Notes: generated from the sequence alone by a model not told the origin. A stretch of DNA of 64,000 bases from Actinomycetaceae bacterium (GCA_030530685.1 JAUMUM010000003.1:1-64000), one strand, 5' to 3'; counted from the first letter of the stretch, positions 28,248-38,833 are shown. A program made the numbers and translations.

Positions 28248-29651
28248 CTACCGTCGGGCGGCGGCCTTGCCCGCTAGGACCTCGGCGAGCGCGTCGGTCA
28301 GCGCGGCAGCTTCGTCGTCGGTCAGAATAAACGGCGGCGCCAGGCGGATCGTGCGCGGATTGGGGGCGTTGACGATGAAGCCGCGCTCCAGGAGGGCGGC
28401 AGCCACCTCGGCGGCGGGAGCAACGGCTTCGGCCAGGCCGATGCCGATGAGCAGGCCGCGCCCGCGCACCTCGTCGACGCCGGGGACCGACGCGAGCCGC
28501 TCGGCCCACTGCGCACCGAGCCGCGCCACCCGCTGAAGGAGCCCCTGCTCGCGAATCGTCTGGATCACGGCAAGCGCCGCGGAACTGGCCACGGGATTGC
28601 CACCGAAGGTCGTGCCATGCTGTCCGGGGCCGAGCAGCGTGGCCGCACCGCCGCGCGCGACGACGGCGCCGATCGGCAGGCCGCCGCCCAGGCCCTTGGC
28701 CAGGGTCACGACGTCCGGCACGACGCCGGGCGCGAGGAGGTGGAGGGCCATCCACGCGCCGGTGCGCCCCATTCCGGTCTGCACCTCGTCGACGACGAGC
28801 AGCGCACCGGCCTCCTGGGTCAGCTGCCGCGCCGCCCGAAGGTATTCCTCCGGCAACTCGCGCACGCCGGCCTCGCCCTGGATCGGCTCGACGAACAGCG
28901 CCGCCACATCCGGCCCCATGGCGCGCCGCAGGGCGTCGACGTCGCCGGCCGGCAGGAACTCGACGCCGCCGGGCAGCGGCTCGAAAGGCTCGCGGTAGGC
29001 GGACTTGTGCGTCAGGGCGAGCGAGCCCATGGTGCGGCCGTGGAAGGCACTCTCCAGGGCGAGGATGCGGGGCCGGTCCGTACCGCCGTGGCGCCGAGCA
29101 ATCTTGAAGGCGGCCTCGTTGGCCTCGGCGCCCGAATTGGCGAGGAAGACCTTGACGTTGCCCGCGCCGACCCGTTCGGGCTCGACGCCGCCGCCTGCCG
29201 CATCGGCCGGCGCGCTACCCGACACGTCGCCCCGCGCGCCACTGGCACCGTCGCCGCCCGCCGCATCACCCGGGAAAACGAGCTCCTCGAGCTGCTCGGC
29301 AAGCCGTACCTGGGCCGGCGTCGTGAAGAAATTGGAGACGTGCCCGAGCGTGCCCAGCTGCCCGGTCACCGCACCAACAATCGCCGGATGCGCGTGGCCC
29401 AGACAGTTGACGGCGATGCCGGCCAGCAGGTCGAGGTACTCGCGCCCGTCGACATCCCACACGCGCGCCCCCTCACCGCGCACAAGCGTGCGCTGAGGCG
29501 TGCCAAAAGTGTTCATCACGGCCGCGGCGTAACGCTCGCCCCACTCCCGGTTATCAGGGCGACCAAAACCCTGGCCCGACGCGAAATCCTGGCCTACTCC
29601 GTCCGATTGATGATCCTGGCCCATCGAGCCGTTTCCTTTCGTGGCGCTCAT
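28248..29651 (-). CDS. argD: Acetylornithine aminotransferase
   Basis: PLP enzyme that makes N-acetylornithine from the semialdehyde. Seen: [25 protein letters not shown] start region, [26 protein letters not shown] and the PLP lysine near 319 in [14 protein letters not shown]. 467 residues against about 400 usual: an N-terminal extension of some 35 residues and a Gly/Ala/Asp insert at about 129-162. ATG 29651 overlaps the argB stop as ATGA; ATG 29624 follows AAAGGA at proper spacing and is an equally good start. Fourth gene of argCJBD. Confidence 0.94.
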   Translation of the reverse strand: MSATKGNGSMGQDHQSDGVGQDFASGQGFGRPDNREWGERYAAAVMNTFGTPQRTLVRGEGARVWDVDGREYLDLLAGIAVNCLGHAHPAIVGAVTGQLGTLGHVSNFFTTPAQVRLAEQLEELVFPGDAAGGDGASGARGDVSGSAPADAAGGGVEPERVGAGNVKVFLANSGAEANEAAFKIARRHGGTDRPRILALESAFHGRTMGSLALTHKSAYREPFEPLPGGVEFLPAGDVDALRRAMGPDVAALFVEPIQGEAGVRELPEEYLRAARQLTQEAGALLVVDEVQTGMGRTGAWMALHLLAPGVVPDVVTLAKGLGGGLPIGAVVARGGAATLLGPGQHGTTFGGNPVASSAALAVIQTIREQGLLQRVARLGAQWAERLASVPGVDEVRGRGLLIGIGLAEAVAPAAEVAAALLERGFIVNAPNPRTIRLAPPFILTDDEAAALTDALAEVLAGKAAARR

Positions 29652-30604
29652 CGTCTTCTGCTTCCGTTCAGTGGTCGTATCGGTGCGTCTCCAGGGTAAA
29701 TGACGGTTCCGACACCTTCGTCGGTCACGATCTCCAGCAGCATGCAGTGTGCCTGGCGACCGTCGACCACGTGCGCCTGACCGACGCCGCCGCGCACGGC
29801 TCGCAGGCAGGCCTCCATCTTCGGGATCATGCCGGTCTCCAGCGTCGGCAGCATTTCCTCGAGGGCGGCCGCACTAATAAAAGGTACGAGCGAATCCCTG
29901 TCCGGCCAGGCGGCGTACAGCCCTTCAACGTCGGTGAGCATGAGCAGCGTGCGCGCCTGCAGGGCAACGGCGATGGCCGCAGCGGCCGTGTCGGCGTTGA
30001 CGTTGAGGACCGTGGACGAATCCTCCACGAGCGGCGCAACCGAAGAAATGACGGGAATTCTGCCCTGGTCAAGCAGGTCGATAATGGGCTGCGGGCTGAC
30101 TTCCACGACGTCACCCACGAGGCCGACGTCGACCCTCTGGCCGTCAATTGTCGCCGGGCGCTGGCGGGCCTGAAGGAGCCCGCCGTCCTCGCCACTGATG
30201 CCCACGGCCGCCGATCCGTCCTTGTTGAGCAGCGAGACGAGCTCGCGCTGGACCGAACCCGTCAGCACCATGCGCACGACGTCCATGACCTCCGGCGTCG
30301 TCACGCGCAAGCCGCCGCGGAATTCCGACTCGATGCCCAGGCGCCCGAGCATCGCATTGATCTGGGGGCCGCCGCCGTGGACGACGACCGGCTTGACCCC
30401 GACCTGGTGGAGGAAGAGGATATCCTGGGCGAAGGCCCGCTTGAGGTCGTCGTCGACCATGGCGTTGCCGCCGTACTTGATGACCATGGTCGCGCCCTTG
30501 TAGCTGCGCAGCCACGGGACCGCCTCCAGGAGGACGGAGGCCTTCTCCTGCGGGGTGAGTTCGTCGATCAGTGGCGAGGATGCGGTGTTCGTTTCGTCGT
30601 TCAT
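29648..30604 (-). CDS. argB: Acetylglutamate kinase
   Basis: Phosphorylates N-acetylglutamate, usually the arginine-feedback step. The 318-residue product contains [11 protein letters not shown] and [14 protein letters not shown] for ATP and substrate binding, and [14 protein letters not shown] near the C-terminal third. The ATG at 30604 overlaps the argJ stop (ATGA). The N-terminal extension before [13 protein letters not shown] is consistent with the arginine-sensitive type of the family, though sensitivity is inferred. Confidence 0.95.
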   Translation of the reverse strand: MNDETNTASSPLIDELTPQEKASVLLEAVPWLRSYKGATMVIKYGGNAMVDDDLKRAFAQDILFLHQVGVKPVVVHGGGPQINAMLGRLGIESEFRGGLRVTTPEVMDVVRMVLTGSVQRELVSLLNKDGSAAVGISGEDGGLLQARQRPATIDGQRVDVGLVGDVVEVSPQPIIDLLDQGRIPVISSVAPLVEDSSTVLNVNADTAAAAIAVALQARTLLMLTDVEGLYAAWPDRDSLVPFISAAALEEMLPTLETGMIPKMEACLRAVRGGVGQAHVVDGRQAHCMLLEIVTDEGVGTVIYPGDAPIRPLNGSRRR

Positions 30605-31881
30605 GTCGTGTAATCCGCGTTGATAGTGACGTATCCGTGGGTGAGGTCGTTGGTCCAGACGGTGGCCTTGCCGCCGCCGGCACCGAGGTCGATGTCGATG
30701 CGGGTTTCGCGCGGGCTCATGTCCACGAGTTCGCGGTCCTCGCCGATGCCACCGTGGCGGAAGATCGTCACGCCGTTGATGGCGACATCGACCTCGTCGG
30801 GGTCGAAGGGGCAGACGTCCTCGGGCACCGTGCCGAGCTGGGAGAGGACGCGGCCCCAATTCGGGTCGCCGCCGGCCACGGCGCACTTGAGGAGGTTGGA
30901 GGCGCTGACGGTGCGGGCGGCGGCCTCGGCTGCGGCCTCGCTGGCGGCACCGGTGACGGTGATGGCGATGTCGTGGGTGGCGCCCTCGGCGTCGGCGACG
31001 AGCCTACCGCCCAGGAGCGCGAGGATTTCTTCGACGGCGGCGTCGAGCTCGGCCTGGTCGGGGGCGACGCCGGAGGCGCCGGATGCCAGGAGGAGGGCGG
31101 TGTCGTTGGTGGACATGCAGCCGTCGGAGTTGATGCGGTTGAGCGTGCGCGCGGTCGCGGCGTCGAGGGCGCGCTGGGCGGCCTCGGAGGAGATCGCGGC
31201 GTCTGTGGTGACGACGGCGAGCATTGTGGCCATGCCCGGCGCGAGCATGCCGACGCCCTTGATCATGCCGCCGATGGTCCACTGGCCCGCGTCGGAGTCG
31301 ACGCGCAGGGCGTCCTCCTTGGAGACGGTGTCCGTGGTCATGATGGCGGCGGCAGCGTCGTGCCCGGCCTGCTCAGTGGAGTCGAGGGCGCGCGCGGCCG
31401 CCTCCGTTCCCGCCAGCAGGCGCGGCATGTCCAGCGGCACGCCGATGACGCCCGTGGAGCATACGAGCACCTGCTGCGATTCGCAGCCGACCAGGCCCGC
31501 CACGTGGGAGGCCGTCGCCGCTGCGTCCTCGGCGCCGCGGGTGCCCGTGCAGGCATTGGCCGAACCGGAGTTGAGGACGACGGCGCGCGGGCCTGGCGGG
31601 CTGGCGTCCGACGGGCCGTGGTCTGACAGGCCGTGGTCCGCGAGGTTGCCGGCATCAGAACTGCCAGCGGCGCCGTCGGCGGTGTTGGTGTCGGCAAGCC
31701 CCTCAACGATCTTGCGCGACCAGACGACGGGGGCCGCCACCACGCGATTGGTCGTGAAGACTCCCGCCGCCACGGCAAGCGGGCCGTCATTGACGACGAG
31801 GGCCACGTCGGGCTTGCCGGATGCTTTGAGACCGGCCACAACGCCAGACGCGCGAAATCCTCGGGCTGCGGTAACACTCAC
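30601..31881 (-). CDS. argJ: Bifunctional ornithine acetyltransferase / N-acetylglutamate synthase
   Basis: Recycles the acetyl group from acetylornithine to glutamate. The self-cleavage site is seen as [11 protein letters not shown], with Thr219 becoming the nucleophile of the beta chain, so the precursor splits into two chains. [10 protein letters not shown] and GMIKGVGM are family blocks. A Gly/Ala/Asp/Ser insert at about 64-97 is absent from typical ArgJ. The start is GTG at 31881, overlapping the argC stop as GTGA. Confidence 0.95.
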   Translation of the reverse strand: MSVTAARGFRASGVVAGLKASGKPDVALVVNDGPLAVAAGVFTTNRVVAAPVVWSRKIVEGLADTNTADGAAGSSDAGNLADHGLSDHGPSDASPPGPRAVVLNSGSANACTGTRGAEDAAATASHVAGLVGCESQQVLVCSTGVIGVPLDMPRLLAGTEAAARALDSTEQAGHDAAAAIMTTDTVSKEDALRVDSDAGQWTIGGMIKGVGMLAPGMATMLAVVTTDAAISSEAAQRALDAATARTLNRINSDGCMSTNDTALLLASGASGVAPDQAELDAAVEEILALLGGRLVADAEGATHDIAITVTGAASEAAAEAAARTVSASNLLKCAVAGGDPNWGRVLSQLGTVPEDVCPFDPDEVDVAINGVTIFRHGGIGEDRELVDMSPRETRIDIDLGAGGGKATVWTNDLTHGYVTINADYTT

Positions 31882-33020
31882 GGGGCTACTCCTTCGGTGA
31901 CGACGCCGGTGTTCTCCGGCAGGGACAGGGCGAGGTTGAGGCTCTGAAGCGCGGCCGAGGCCGTGCCCTTACCGAGGTTGTCGATAGCGCACAGGGCCGT
32001 GGCGGTGCGCGCCACCGGGTCGTAGGTGATCTGCACGGTGGCCAGGCCGCTTCCGACGACGGCGCCCGTCGTCGGCCACGTGCCCTCCGGCAGGAGGTGG
32101 ACGAGGGCTTCACCGCTACCGGCTGTGGACCCGCTGCCACCTGTGGACCCGTAAGCAGACGCCCATGCCCGGCGTAGTTCGGCCGCGGGGTCGTCGGCCT
32201 CGCGCACGTCCCGCGTAACCGGGGCGGTGACGGTGGCCAGGATGCCGCGGCTCATCGGCACGAGCACGGGGGTGAAGGCGAGCCTGCCGGCTCCCGGCCC
32301 GGCGCCGGCCACCATGAAGTTCTGGATGATCTCGGGAATGTGGCGGTGCGTGCCACCAACCGCGTACGGCTGGGCCGAGCCGAGGGCTTCCGCCGCCGTC
32401 AGGTGCGGCTTGAGGGACTTGCCAGCGCCGGAGTAGCCCACGGTCAAAACAGCGGTAATGGGCGGGGCGTCGGCCGAGGTGTCGATGAGGCCGGCCGCGA
32501 TGCCGGGCTGCAGCGCGAGCGTCACGGCGGTGACGTTGCAACCCGGAACCGCGATGCGCCGCGTGGAAGCAAGCTCGGCGCGCTGGGCGGCGGCGACGGT
32601 CTCGCCAGCGTGCAGGAGCTCGGGCATGCCGTAGGTCCACGCGCCCGCATAGCCCGAACCGTAGAAGGCCGCCCAGGCTTCGGGGTCGGTCAGGCGGTGG
32701 TCGGCCCCGCAGTCAATGAGCAGTGGCGAGGTTCCCCTCGCGGCCGCGGCCTCCTCAATGGCCGCGGTGACCTCGCCGGAGGCCCCGTGTGGTAAGGCGA
32801 GGACGACGACGTCGTGCTCGGCCAGCCGGGCGGCGTCGGTGGCTTCAACCCGGCGCTCAGCCAGTGAGAGAAGATGCGGATGGTGCTGTCCTAGAAGAGT
32901 GCCGGCCGAGGATGCGGCGGTGAGCGAGCCAACTTCGATGTCGGTATGCGCGCTCAGAAGCCGCAGCACTTCACCACCGGCATATCCGGTGGCACCGGCG
33001 ACTGCTGCTGTCAGAGTCAT
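31878..33020 (-). CDS. argC: N-acetyl-gamma-glutamyl-phosphate reductase
   Basis: NADPH-dependent reductase of arginine synthesis. The Rossmann motif AVAGATGYAGGEVLRLL opens the protein; the catalytic Cys161 is in VPGCNVTA; GYSGAGKS and HIPEI follow. 380 residues, with a short insert STGGSGSTAGSG near the C-terminal third encoded by two copies of the word GGGTCCACA. First gene of the argCJBD operon. No Shine-Dalgarno lies before the ATG at 33020, so a leaderless message is possible. Confidence 0.95.
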   Translation of the reverse strand: MTLTAAVAGATGYAGGEVLRLLSAHTDIEVGSLTAASSAGTLLGQHHPHLLSLAERRVEATDAARLAEHDVVVLALPHGASGEVTAAIEEAAAARGTSPLLIDCGADHRLTDPEAWAAFYGSGYAGAWTYGMPELLHAGETVAAAQRAELASTRRIAVPGCNVTAVTLALQPGIAAGLIDTSADAPPITAVLTVGYSGAGKSLKPHLTAAEALGSAQPYAVGGTHRHIPEIIQNFMVAGAGPGAGRLAFTPVLVPMSRGILATVTAPVTRDVREADDPAAELRRAWASAYGSTGGSGSTAGSGEALVHLLPEGTWPTTGAVVGSGLATVQITYDPVARTATALCAIDNLGKGTASAALQSLNLALSLPENTGVVTEGVAP

Positions 33021-33060
33021 ATTTTAATGATACAAAGGAGCGTATAAAGATACGAATTCA
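33021..33060 (-). promoter_or_regulatory. argC promoter/operator region with perfect inverted repeat
   Basis: This AT-rich island in GC-rich DNA holds CGTAT-AAAG-ATACG at 33041-33054, a perfect 5-bp-arm palindrome, flanked by TGAATTC on one side. TATCAT lies so that transcription could begin at the argC ATG. Position and AT-rich palindromic form suit an ArgR-type operator, although it does not match the textbook ARG box closely. Confidence 0.4.
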
Positions 33061-33096
33061 TCCACGCCGCGAGAACGGGCCACGTGCCATTTCCCG

Positions 33097-33618
33097 CTAC
33101 CCCTCCAGGCCGAGCAGGCGGCGCGTGTAGATCGCCTGGCCGGAGTGCTGGGCGGCGTCGTCGACGATGGAGACGAGGCGCGCTCCGAGTGTCACCGGCG
33201 GATCCCAGGAATCGTCGACGATCTCACCGAGCCGGGACTCGTCCAGGCCGCGCAGGAAGCCGACCGCCAGGGCGTAGGCGTCGTCGAGGTACTCCCGAAG
33301 CAGAGCCAGATCGTCGACCGTCACCTTGGCCGCCTCGCTCGGGGAGTGCCGCCAGTCCTGTGTGTCGTCGGGCAGGTCGAGCGCGAAGCGCGCGCTGTAC
33401 CGCGCAAACCACAGGGGCGTCGTGCCGGCCAGCACCGACACTTGAAGGTCGATCTCACGGGCGGTGTGCCAGGCGAGCCATGTCAGGCTGTCCGTGCGCG
33501 GGGCCGTCTGCGGCGCCGGCTGCGTGTTGGCCTGTTCGACGCTCACACCCGCCAGCGCCCGGTCCAGCCTTTCGCGGGAGCGGTTCAGGGAGTCGATGAG
33601 AATATCCGCGAATGTCAT
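33097..33618 (-). CDS. DinB-superfamily (DUF664-like) protein
   Basis: A 173-residue four-helix-bundle protein of the DinB/YfiT superfamily, many members of which are metal- and thiol-dependent transferases (mycothiol-dependent in actinobacteria). His residues in LTWLAWHTAREID and DDAAQHSGQAIY are placed as the expected metal ligands. No substrate can be assigned. Start ATG at 33618. Directly upstream of argC on the same strand but separated by the arg promoter region. Confidence 0.8.
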   Translation of the reverse strand: MTFADILIDSLNRSRERLDRALAGVSVEQANTQPAPQTAPRTDSLTWLAWHTAREIDLQVSVLAGTTPLWFARYSARFALDLPDDTQDWRHSPSEAAKVTVDDLALLREYLDDAYALAVGFLRGLDESRLGEIVDDSWDPPVTLGARLVSIVDDAAQHSGQAIYTRRLLGLEG

Positions 33619-33784
33619 GCTCCAAGCCTATAGTCCGCCATCGCGTCACATAAGGCCCGCAGAAGTTCCGGCCTGGTCCCAAAAGGCCCGCCGGGCTTCC
33701 TCCCGCACGAACCGCGATCGGTCGGGGTCGGGGACTGCCACCGTGGCCGGTCCGTGCCTGCCGCCATCGTCCACTGCGGCCACG

Positions 33785-34573
33785 TCAGTCGATCGGCACG
33801 GGCACGCCGTGGTCGACCATGCGCAACAGCCCGCCGACGCCGGCATCGTCGAACGCCTCGTGAATCTGGTCAACACCTTCGGAGAAATGCGCCCATCCCG
33901 AGTAGTGGGCGGGGACGATCCTCGCTGGAGCCAAGACCTGCGCCGCCGCAGCCGCGCGCTGGCTCGTCATTGACAGGGCTCGGCCGCCGAACTTCGCACT
34001 CACGCGGGCCGCACCCACATTGAGCACTGCCCAGTCGATGCGCGGGAAACGGGCGGCAACCGTGGCAACCACCCGCACGGAGGCGTTATCACCGCTGACG
34101 TATACGGTGGGCAGCCCCGTGCCCTCCAGAACGAAGCCGACGACCTCGCAGTTGACGAAACCCGCCTCGTTTCGCTCGCCGTCCTCGGGGCCGTGCACGG
34201 CAGGAACGGCGGTGACCGTCAGCGGCTTCGCCCCCGGGCGCGTCAGCTTAACCGAACCCCAAGGCGCAAGGCCTACGGCGGCGTCGCCGAGACGCCTGGC
34301 CGAACCGATGCCCGTGACCACGCGTCCGGCAGCCAGCGCATACTGGCGCCCGGAGGTATCCAGGTTGTCCGGATGGTCGTCGTGAGAAATGAGCACCGCG
34401 TCTGCCGCGCCGACCTCCGCCGCATCAAGTGCTGGGCCCATCGTCTTAACCAGGTACCCATAGTCGGCTCCAGCGTCGTCGAACGTCGGGTCGACGACGA
34501 GCCTTTGCCCACCCAGGTCGATGACGGCTGTCGGCCCGCCGAGGATGGTGATGGAATCGTCCTGCGAAGACAT
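33785..34573 (-). CDS. Metallo-beta-lactamase-fold hydrolase (UlaG/UPF0173-like)
   Basis: A 262-residue cytosolic protein. The metal-binding loop reads [12 protein letters not shown], with further ligands in VHGPED, YVSGDN and PAHYSGW, the order expected in the UlaG-like branch of the metallo-beta-lactamase superfamily. The substrate is unknown; phosphoesters or lactones are typical for relatives. Divergent from trpB with 61 bases between the starts. Confidence 0.85.
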   Translation of the reverse strand: MSSQDDSITILGGPTAVIDLGGQRLVVDPTFDDAGADYGYLVKTMGPALDAAEVGAADAVLISHDDHPDNLDTSGRQYALAAGRVVTGIGSARRLGDAAVGLAPWGSVKLTRPGAKPLTVTAVPAVHGPEDGERNEAGFVNCEVVGFVLEGTGLPTVYVSGDNASVRVVATVAARFPRIDWAVLNVGAARVSAKFGGRALSMTSQRAAAAAQVLAPARIVPAHYSGWAHFSEGVDQIHEAFDDAGVGGLLRMVDHGVPVPID

Positions 34574-34634
34574 GGCACAACTCTATACCCGCACGAAATG
34601 GGACGCGGAGCCGAGCGATGATAGCATTCCCGCC

Positions 34635-35825
34635 ATGACATCGCTTCTTTACGCCAATGAGGACGGATTCTTCGGCGATCACGGCGGGCGCTTCCTGCCC
34701 CCGCATCTTCAGGCCCCCATCGCCGAGGTGGCGCAGGCCTACGCCGAGGCCCGCCAAGACCCGCAATTCCAGACCGACTACGAGGCCCTGCTGGCGGACT
34801 ACGTCGGCCGCCCGTCGCCGCTGTTCCTGGCCGAAAGGCTCAGCGCTCACCTGGGCGGCGCCAAGATCTACCTCAAGCGCGAGGACCTCAACCATACCGG
34901 CGCCCACAAGATCAACCACTGCCTGGGTGAAGGTCTCCTGGCCAAGCGCATGGGCAAGAAGAAGCTGCTGGCGGAAACCGGCGCGGGCCAGCACGGCGTT
35001 GCGCTGGCGACGGCGGCGGCCCTGCTCGGGCTCGAATGCGAAATCCACATGGGCGCCATCGACGTCGCCAAGCAGCATCCGAACGTCGTGCGCATGGAGC
35101 TGCTCGGAGCGAAGGTCGTGTCCGTCGAATCGGGCGGAAGGGCACTCAAGGACGCCGTCGACTCGGCCTTCGGCGTGTGGGCCTCCGACTACGCGGAGAC
35201 CTTCTTCGCCATCGGCTCGGTCGTGGGGCCGGACCCCTACCCGTCGATGGTCCGCGACTTCCAGGCCATCGTTGGCCGCGAGGCGCGACGCCAGATTCTG
35301 GAGAAGGAAGGACGCCTGCCCGACGCGCTGATCGCCGCCGTCGGCGGAGGATCCAACGCGCTCGGCCTGTTCACCGCATTCCTCGAGGACGACGTGGAGA
35401 TCTTCGGCGTCGAACCCGCGGGACGAAGCCTCGATACCGTCGGCGAACACGCCGCGACGATGACCACGGGGACGCCCGGCGTGCTGCACGGCATGAAGAC
35501 CCTGCTGATTCAGGACGACGCCGGCGAGCCCGCCGCGGTCCATTCCATCGCCTCCGGCCTCGACTACCCGGGCGTCGGCCCGCAGCACGCCTACCTCAAG
35601 GACGTGGGTCGCGTCAGCTACGTGCACGCCTCCGACGCCGAAACCCTCGAGGCCTTCCAGCTGCTGTGCCGCACCGAGGGCATCATCCCGGCCCTGGAGT
35701 CGTCTCACGCCCTCGTCCACGCAATGCGGCTGGCCCCGTCCATGAGCCGCGAGCAGTCGATCATCGTCAACCTTTCCGGGCGCGGCGACAAGGACATCGA
35801 CTACGTGGCCGAGCGCCTGGGCTGA
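34635..35825 (+). CDS. trpB: Tryptophan synthase beta chain (stand-alone)
   Basis: Makes tryptophan from indole and serine with PLP. The 396-residue product has [15 protein letters not shown] with the PLP lysine, [19 protein letters not shown] for phosphate binding and the C-terminal SGRGDKD. Sequence type and length fit TrpB1, the form that normally pairs with TrpA, yet no trpA or other trp gene is nearby. No clear ribosome site precedes the ATG. It could salvage indole, or its partner may be elsewhere. Confidence 0.95.
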   Translation: MTSLLYANEDGFFGDHGGRFLPPHLQAPIAEVAQAYAEARQDPQFQTDYEALLADYVGRPSPLFLAERLSAHLGGAKIYLKREDLNHTGAHKINHCLGEGLLAKRMGKKKLLAETGAGQHGVALATAAALLGLECEIHMGAIDVAKQHPNVVRMELLGAKVVSVESGGRALKDAVDSAFGVWASDYAETFFAIGSVVGPDPYPSMVRDFQAIVGREARRQILEKEGRLPDALIAAVGGGSNALGLFTAFLEDDVEIFGVEPAGRSLDTVGEHAATMTTGTPGVLHGMKTLLIQDDAGEPAAVHSIASGLDYPGVGPQHAYLKDVGRVSYVHASDAETLEAFQLLCRTEGIIPALESSHALVHAMRLAPSMSREQSIIVNLSGRGDKDIDYVAERLG

Positions 35826-36156
35826 CAGCTGCGGCAAGTAACTGGTAGGGGCCTGGCCGGCGCCGAAGTGCCGAGCTGGGCACGTCGCCTAGTTAATCGG
35901 GGCGCCCTGTTTAACGGGGCAGCCAGGTAACGGGGGCGCCCGGCCTCTTGCGCCGGGCGCCAACCTCGCTGCACCTCGCAGCATGCCGCATGCCCGGGGA
36001 TGCGGCTCCAACGTGATATTCCTCCCGTTTTGGTGTTTTGACCTCGATCCGAGTTAAATTATCGGCGCGCCCACCAAGCGCGCCCTTCCGTCGCTGCACT
36101 GGACCTCTGACGTCCAGGCGGGGCTGGGCATGAAACATCGAGATCTAGGGGAGACC
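35826..36156. other. Intergenic region after trpB
   Basis: Contains the trpB terminator hairpin (35935-35961) and, further on, TTGACC at 36038-36043 followed 16 bases later by TATCGG, a weak candidate promoter for the leader ORF at 36157. No protein gene is supported. Confidence 0.45.
35935..35961 (+). terminator. Strong hairpin downstream of trpB
   Basis: GGCGCCCGGC, seven-base loop, GCCGGGCGCC: a perfect 10-bp GC stem about 110 bases after the trpB stop. It lacks a long T-run, as is common for actinobacterial terminators. Confidence 0.6.
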
Positions 36157-36246
36157 GTGATCGCTTTCCGCATGAACATGACCGCCACCGAGCACCGCTC
36201 GCCGGCCATGTGTTGCTGTATGCGGATGGCGGCGGTTATGGCCTGA
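36157..36246 (+). CDS. Putative Cys/Met-rich leader peptide
   Basis: A 29-codon ORF with GGGGAG three to four bases before its GTG start. It contains three consecutive Cys codons (TGT TGC TGT, 36211-36219) and six internal Met codons, ending ...PAMCCCMRMAAVMA. Runs of Cys codons in short upstream ORFs are known in actinobacteria to sense cysteine supply through ribosome attenuation. It precedes a cystine-type symporter gene by about 420 bases, which is long for a simple attenuator. The rest of 36247-36663 has no gene. Confidence 0.5.
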   Translation: MIAFRMNMTATEHRSPAMCCCMRMAAVMA

Positions 36247-36663
36247 GTATTCCACCGGCCCGCCCCAGGGCAGGCGAGGCCCCACCCGCCTTCGATAACG
36301 GGCTGAATCCTCGCCCGGCCCGACGGTATGAGGTGTGCAGACTCGCGCAATCAGTGCCTTGGCATCGGCCGTGTGCCCACGCCGCCGCGAGGGCGTGCTC
36401 CGCGGACTCACCCCGGCGGAATTGACGGCCCATGAGCGCCACGAGTCATCCGCACAAGCGGCCTTGCAGCCAGCGTCCTGACCCGTCACCGGGCCGGCGC
36501 GAAGGCACAGAGTCGACGCTAGCGCACCGCCCCTCTCGCCGATGGGCAGTCCTTCGCAGGCGCGCCGCCGTGGGAGTGCGAGCCAAGCCAGGCAATCGCC
36601 TCGTCAAACGCCCACGGAATGCGACATTCACGAACATCGATACTCCACTCAAGGAAAGGGACT

Positions 36664-38319
36664 ATGTCTTCACCATCGACCTCGGGCACCGATTCTTCCG
36701 CGACGCCGACCCACGTACCCGAGCCAAGAGAACCGCAGGAAACCGGGCACAAGCACAACAACTCGCCGAGTTCCGGTGACAGCGCCACAAGCGGCGGCAA
36801 CGGCAGTAACACCGGCAACACCAGCTCCGGCCGTCGCCGACGCCTGCCCTCGTTTTCCACCCAGATCCTCATCTCGCTGGTCCTGGCCGTGCCGATCGGC
36901 TGGATCGCCCTGGAGATCGGCCCGGCGGAGGGCGGCGCGGACAACTGGCTCGTCGTCACCCTGGACACCATCGGCTCGTCCTTCGTGGCGCTCCTGCGCG
37001 CCGTCGTCCCGCCACTCATCTTCACGGCGATCATCGCGTCGATCGCCAACCTGCGCGGCGTAGCCAATGGCGCACGGCTGGCCGCAAAAACCATCCTCTG
37101 GTTCGCCATCACCGCGCTCGTGTCCGTGACGATCGGCATCGTGCTGGGCCTCGTGCTGCGGCCCGGGACGAACACGGCGGTTTCCGCGTCCGACGCCGCC
37201 GACCCCTCGCGCACCGGTAGCTGGCTCGACTTCCTCGACGGCATCATCCCCTCGAACTTCCTGGGTATCTCCACGAGCGCCACGCTGGAAACCGCGCCAT
37301 CCGGCTCCGTGACGGGAATCGAATCCGTCGTCGAATTCAACGCTCTACAGATCATCGTCATCTCCATCGCGCTGGGCGCCGCCGCCCTCAAGGCCGGGAA
37401 GAAGGCCGAGCCCTTCCTCGCCTTCAACGAGTCGCTGCTGCGCGTTGTGCAGACGGTTCTCTGGTGGATCATTCGCCTCGCCCCGCTCGGAACGATCGGC
37501 CTGCTCGGCAACGCCGTGGCCAGCTATGGCTGGGGCTCGCTCGCGAGCCTGGGGACCTTCGCGGCGGCCATCTACCTCGGGCTCGCGCTCGTGCTCTTCG
37601 TCGTCTACCCGGTCGTGCTGCGCCTGCACTCGCTGAGTGTTGCCAGCTACTTCCGGGGAGCGTGGCCCGCGATTCAGCTCGCCTTCGTCTCGCGCTCGTC
37701 GGTCGGCACCATGCCCGTGACCGAGCGCGTCACGCACCGCAACCTCGGCGTGCCTCGGGCGTATGCGTCCTTCGCCGTGCCGCTCGGGTCGACGACGAAG
37801 ATGGACGGCTGCGCCTCGATCTACCCGGCGGTCTCCGCGATCTTCGTCGCGCAGTTCTTCGACGTGCAGCTCGCGTTGACGGACTACCTGCTCATCGCCT
37901 TCGTCTCGGTGGTCGGTTCCGCCGCGACCGCCGGCGTCACGGGGGCGACGGTCATGCTGACGCTAACGCTGTCCACGCTGGGCCTGCCGCTCGAGGGTGT
38001 TGGCCTCCTGCTGGCCATCGATCCGATCCTCGACATGGGCCGCACGGCGGTGAACGTAGCCGGTCAGGCGCTCGTGCCGGTAATCGTGGCCAAGCGAGAG
38101 GGCATCCTCGACGAGGACCGGTACCGTTCCGCCAGCGCCGAGGACATCTTCAGCGAGGATTCGCCGGACGATGCCGATGCCGAGGCCGGGGGCGCACCCG
38201 CCGCCAGTGTGGGGGCTGACGCCAAGGCAGCGGTCACGGCAGCATCCGACGCCCAAGACGCCGATCCCTCCCTGGTCGCAGCCGGGTCCGCAGACTCGCA
38301 CGCAGCTGGCGAAGACTGA
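36664..38319 (+). CDS. DAACS-family symporter, probably cystine (TcyP-like)
   Basis: Inner-membrane dicarboxylate/amino acid:cation symporter of 551 residues. The transport core (about 60-480) has multiple membrane segments, the hairpin-loop motif FVSRSSVGTMPVTE, VPLGSTTKMDGCASIYPA and the DPILDMGRTAVNVAG binding helix. The SRSSxGTMP and GCASIYPA variants look closer to TcyP-like cystine carriers than to glutamate carriers, from memory of the family. Both termini carry extra Ser/Asp/Ala-rich tails (1-58 and about 500-551). AAGGAAAGG precedes the ATG. Confidence 0.82.
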   Translation: MSSPSTSGTDSSATPTHVPEPREPQETGHKHNNSPSSGDSATSGGNGSNTGNTSSGRRRRLPSFSTQILISLVLAVPIGWIALEIGPAEGGADNWLVVTLDTIGSSFVALLRAVVPPLIFTAIIASIANLRGVANGARLAAKTILWFAITALVSVTIGIVLGLVLRPGTNTAVSASDAADPSRTGSWLDFLDGIIPSNFLGISTSATLETAPSGSVTGIESVVEFNALQIIVISIALGAAALKAGKKAEPFLAFNESLLRVVQTVLWWIIRLAPLGTIGLLGNAVASYGWGSLASLGTFAAAIYLGLALVLFVVYPVVLRLHSLSVASYFRGAWPAIQLAFVSRSSVGTMPVTERVTHRNLGVPRAYASFAVPLGSTTKMDGCASIYPAVSAIFVAQFFDVQLALTDYLLIAFVSVVGSAATAGVTGATVMLTLTLSTLGLPLEGVGLLLAIDPILDMGRTAVNVAGQALVPVIVAKREGILDEDRYRSASAEDIFSEDSPDDADAEAGGAPAASVGADAKAAVTAASDAQDADPSLVAAGSADSHAAGED

Positions 38320-38739
38320 CCGGCCCACCCCGTCGACTAACACGTGGCTTGCCCGGTCTTCGGGCTCATGTCCGAGCGGCGCGCCGGTGGCCGAACCGTC
38401 ACAGCATGCCGACTCCAAGCGCGACGAGCACGATGACCGGGCCGGCCGCCTCCAGGCCACGCAGCAGGCACAGCCGACCCCAGACAAAGCCGAAGAGGAG
38501 ATCGCTGCTTGCCATGGAAAGCCCGAAGGCCGCGCCGAACACAGACCGCAACGTTCCGGCCGGCCCTTCGGCTTCGGCACCTGCTCGGCCTTTTGGCGCC
38601 TGTTCCGCTCTTCGGCACCTGGGGCCCTTCGGCATGTTTCCCAATTTCGATGCCGACAAGACCATGGATTGCACTGCCGAGGTCGGAAACGACAAAAGGT
38701 CCGAAACCAGCCAGCTGGCGAGCTTCAGACCTCAAGATG
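38320..38739. other. Intergenic stretch before tRNA-Ala
   Basis: No confident gene. A minus-strand frame ending at 38399 could encode a short hydrophobic peptide (MASSDLLFGFVWGRLC...) but has no ribosome site or homology I recognise. Confidence 0.4.
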
Positions 38740-38812
38740 TGGAGCTAACGGGACTCGAACCCGTAACCCCCTGCTTGCAAAGCAGGTGCGCTACCAATTG
38801 CGCCATAGCCCC
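38740..38812 (-). tRNA. tRNA-Ala (anticodon TGC)
   Basis: 73 bases fold as a standard tRNA: acceptor GGGGCTA pairs with TAGCTCC (one G-T wobble), the anticodon loop TTTGCAA reads TGC, and the T-arm contains GGTTCGAGTCC. The 3' CCA is not encoded. Confidence 0.97.
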
Positions 38813-38833
38813 CTGCGTCGCGGTTGCCGCGAA

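Noticed and set aside
32124..32150. TGTGGACCC words as DnaA boxes
   Set aside because: They lie inside argC, encode part of a GST-type insert, and match DnaA boxes only in the TCCACA half.
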